64,000 nucleotides of DNA from assembly GCF_040939455.1 (NCBI RefSeq), contig NC_134113.1, positions 13,998,501-14,062,500 of the forward strand, in the 5' to 3' direction. The notes below the pieces were generated by a model. It was not told the origin of the DNA, made no database searches, and saw only the letters and a program-made list of their open reading frames with translations. Every line of letters begins with the position of its first letter. The first letter of the stretch is position 1. The DNA is from Microcebus murinus (lineage: Eukaryota; Chordata; Mammalia; Primates; Cheirogaleidae). The position numbers and the translations under genes were made by a program. Below, piece by piece: positions 60,820 through 64,000 of this stretch.

Positions 60820-62210
60820 GGGTGATAAATGATATTACTACATAAGCTCAAAACTTCCACCCCACTGTGAGAAAAATCTTCCCCCTAGATTTGATGCACT
60901 TATATGATCCTGTTAGTTTCCCTGTCCCAAAAGAAAAAGTGCAACTCCTTCCCTGGCCCACACCCCAATCCTGCCCTCCCAAGCGTGCACCGGGACAAGC
61001 CTGCCCACCAAGGTCCCCGTGCCTCTGTCCACGTCATTCCTTGTGGTGGAGCAACCAGTCTCCTCCCGCCATGCTGGCCGGAAAACTCCTTCTCCCCCAT
61101 CAGACGAATCTCTCCTTGCTCTGTGCCCTGGAGTCACTGCGCAGAGCTGGCCACTAACTCGAACTGTGATCAGTTTCAGCTGCATGTGTCTGTCTCCCTC
61201 ATGGCCCTGGGATGGGGCACCATGTCACAGCCATCTTTCTCCAGTGCTTGATACGGAGCCGGCACATAATGTGAACTCAGTGGATGTTTGTTGACTGCAT
61301 CAGTGAATCACAACTAGGATGGGCACCTATTAAACACTGACTGTGTACCAGATACTGCCCTAGGTACTTCATGTGCTGTGTTACAGTTATGGTTACAAAT
61401 GACAGACACAATTTAGATGAACTCAGATGAAAAAGGGGGGAATCCAATTGGTGGTTATATAGCGTTTGCTTTATTTATATACTACACATAATACATTTTC
61501 TTCAGTCTCCTATTTGTATATGTTTTATTCATCTTCTGTATGTATGATGTTTCAAATTTCACTGATTTTATTTTGTTTTTTGAAGCTTCAAACAAAAAAG
61601 GTGAAGGCAAAGAAAATCATAAAGTTAAATGAAGGCTTGAAAATGATATTTAAAAATATTAAAATATGTAATTAAATCTTTATATTTGCTTTAAATGTGG
61701 CTTAAAATGCAAATATTAGAAATAAATATTTTTAAAATGTTTGAAAGACATTTTGGAAGTGCTGAGTGTTGTAAATGTATGAGAGAAAGAGCATAATTGA
61801 AATATAACCTGACCTCTTTAGGAACCATTCAGTCTCTTATTTTTGTACAGAAAGCTTTTGGGTTGAGTGGCCCCCGTCACTGTGTAAATGGTTCTTCTCT
61901 CAAGTATGGGGAGACTCAGGGATGATAACCAACCCTGATTTATTCTTGCTGTCTGGGGAAGACTACATAGGTATTAAAATGTTAGATCATCTGAAAAAAA
62001 TGAATTTTGATCTCTCCGGTCATTTCATAATGACCTTTTTCTTAATAAAACTTTTGACCGAGGTGGGAATAGACCTGGATTCTCAGCTGGAGCCCACTCC
62101 CACTTGGCTTGCCATGGACTAACCCTCTTTCTGAGCTGCTCTCACAGATCATTCACTCAGGGCTTAACAAAGGAGTTTGTATTGTTGGTCATCCTTTTGC
62201 TGTCTGCATT
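60820..62210. other. No gene recognised
   Basis: A C-rich stretch at 60900-61250 gives open frames in several registers on both strands, which is composition rather than coding. 61460-61760 is very AT-rich. Confidence 0.45.
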
Positions 62211-62215
62211 TTCTT

Positions 62216-62474
62216 TTTATTTTAGAGATGGGGTCTTGCTCTGTTGATCATAGCTCACTGCAGCCTTGAGCTCCTGGGGTCAAGCCATCTTTCTTGAGTA
62301 GCTGGGACTACAGGCGTGCACCCCCATGCCCAGCTAATTTAAAAAAAAATTTTTTTAAGATGTAGTCTTGCTATGTTGCCCAGGCTTGTCTTGAACTCCT
62401 GAGCTCAAGCAATCCTCCTGCCTCAGCCTCCTGTGTAGCTGGGATTATAGGCATGAGCCACAGTGCCCAGCCTG
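62216..62474 (-). repeat. Old Alu (AluJ/FLAM-like), antisense
   Basis: GAGATGGGGTCTTGCTCTG, TAGCTCACTGCAGCCTTGAG, an A/T-rich linker, then CAGGCTTGTCTTGAACTCCTG and ATAGGCATGAGCCACAGTGCCCAGCC. It lacks the lemur-specific linker and is more diverged than the other two copies, so it is an early primate insertion. Confidence 0.85.
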
Positions 62475-62479
62475 TTGTC

Positions 62480-64000
62480 CACATTTTCTATTCTTACCCT
62501 CACCTGCTGAACAGTGAGTTCCTGACCAGTTCCTGGTCTTTCTCACCTGTGTATCCCCAGCCGCTTCCCAGATGCCGGGCACAGCAGCAGGTGCCTGAGC
62601 AGTGGGCGCTGACTGAACCTGACTCAGCTGAGCAGTGGCTGCCATAGGCCACATCTGAATTCCTTTCTCTTCCTTTAACATGTCACACCACCCAGAGCCT
62701 GAGATGTGGGTTTGGAAACCTAGCCTTCGGACAGCTGCTCAGATAAACCAAAAGAAAGCCAAGGCCAGAGGGAGACTTGAAAAACTTCTGGGCTTACGTT
62801 TTCATTTTGCAGCCGAGTTAAGGCACAGCTTAACTTATGTGACACACTTGGTAAGCAATGAAGTTGGGACTAAACCTCATGTCACCTGGCTTCCAGCCCC
62901 AGCTCCTTCTCCCTTGTCACCAGGCTTGCCCTGCTCAGAGGGATGTTCGCCTCTCCTTTTACACTGGCACAGAAAGTTTCCAAGCTAATAAGCACCATGC
63001 CATCTCCAGGAAGGAAACTTCTCCCAGCCTGTCTTAGGAGAGCTCATTTTTCACTTACAGCTCTTGGCATCAACAACTCAGGCTCGACGGGGATGTTTCT
63101 TACAAGGAGCAGCCGTGCAGTGATTGCTCCACTCTGAGGGCTCTGACTCAGCCCTTCCTCAGCTTCTGGGTTTATTTTAGCCCCACGTTTCTGGGGGAGG
63201 AAACGAGAACATGATCAAGGATCCCGTGGGAAGAGCCTGGGGCCCTCCAGTCCTCTCTGGGAGCCTCAGGAAGCTCTTCACAGCTCCAGCTGCCTTAGAA
63301 ATCCACAGAAATCTGGCTCCTGCAGAACTGGGCTGCTAGCCTGGGGGGTGTGTGCCCCACTTTAAGAAAACCTGCCATTTGGAAATGAGAAGAATTAGGG
63401 CCAAAGGATGAGTCTGAGGTTGATTACTGAGCTAGCAAAGAGTTGCTTTACTGAACGTGGAAGAGCAGAAAGAGCAAGTTCATTGAAGTCCTAGAGTCTG
63501 TTTATAGAGCCAGGAAAGCCTGGGCTTGGGATTCACCTGTCTGAGATTAGGAAGTAGGGGCATGTAGAGGACGAGCCTTGGGCAGGGTCTTCAAGGTCAA
63601 GTGGGGAAGATGGAAAGCGAGTTCCGGGCAGAAGAAGGGGCTTATGCAATTCCTGGAGACGTGAAAGCATGTGACACGTTCCAGTTGTCCGGGTGTCTGC
63701 AATGGCTGCAGCAAAGTCGGAGGGGAAGACAGGCAGGGCTGGGAGCAGCCTCCTCACGTGTCCTGTTGCACGTCTGGCATATTTCTGCTCACACTCTTTT
63801 GCTTAAATCTCTCCCCTAACCCAAAAGCTTTCCCTGTTCTCTGCAGCTACCAAACTCCCCCGCGGTCACTGGCACGTGCCCCGTCTCTCCCGTGCAGCAT
63901 TTCTTGCTGGCCCAGGCCACAGGGTCCCCTCCTCTGGCTTCATCAGCATTTGCCATCAGCGTTGCCCATTGAGCTCTTGGCCCTTGCTCTGTGTGACTCA
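62480..64000. other. No gene recognised; right edge
   Basis: Relatively GC-rich, with short frames on both strands and no recognisable family. A flanking gene could begin beyond the edge but cannot be seen here. Confidence 0.45.

Noticed and set aside
60860..61294. Overlapping frames of 66-115 codons on both strands
   Set aside because: Open in many registers because of GC/C-rich composition, with no domain, conserved motif or splice structure.

Overview
The window is primate genomic DNA, almost certainly from a strepsirrhine and probably a lemur. Both young Alu copies (about 3.15-3.50 kb and 22.59-22.93 kb) carry the modified middle linker with a TA run and the modified right arm that I associate with lemur Alus. 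Several L1 3' ends (34.8, 46.1 kb) also look strepsirrhine. Most of the sequence is interspersed repeat (L1, ERVL-MaLR LTRs, Tigger/hAT/mariner fossils, MIR). The only recognisable protein genes are a small multigene cluster.

The cluster encodes secreted proteins with a short collagen stalk and a C-terminal C1q globe. They match the hibernation-associated plasma protein family (HP-20, HP-25, HP-27) described in chipmunk and also found in cattle. Three genes appear complete, each with three exons and all introns in phase 1. They are an HP-20-type gene on the + strand (17165-19853), an HP-25-type gene on the - strand (31104-24975), and a second HP-25/27-type gene on the - strand (40186-36736). 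Around them lie degraded relatives: an HP-20-like pseudogene exon (47969-47505, -) with a likely exon 1 at 49.9 kb, an orphan exon 1 with open frame and intact donor at 14.0 kb (-), and a weaker exon-1/promoter remnant at 45.0 kb (-).

Upstream of each of the three complete genes is an HNF-1-like palindrome about 50-60 bp before a TATA-like box. The same palindrome recurs in front of the orphan and pseudogene first exons. This suggests a co-duplicated liver promoter and fits the liver-specific, HNF-1/HNF-4-driven expression known for the chipmunk genes. The products would be expected to be secreted from liver and to trimerise or hetero-oligomerise through collagen and C1q domains. No intact HP-27-type third partner is evident.

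Layout: 1-14 kb is repeat-rich with no gene. 14-20 kb holds the orphan exon 1 (-) and the HP-20-type gene (+), whose 5' ends face each other about 3 kb apart. 20-31 kb holds the first - strand gene with a 2.3 kb L1 in its second intron. 31-40 kb holds a GGAA microsatellite, L1 fragments and the second - strand gene. 40-50 kb holds L1s, LTRs and the pseudogene/remnant copies. 50-64 kb is mostly old repeat and unique sequence in which I recognise no gene.
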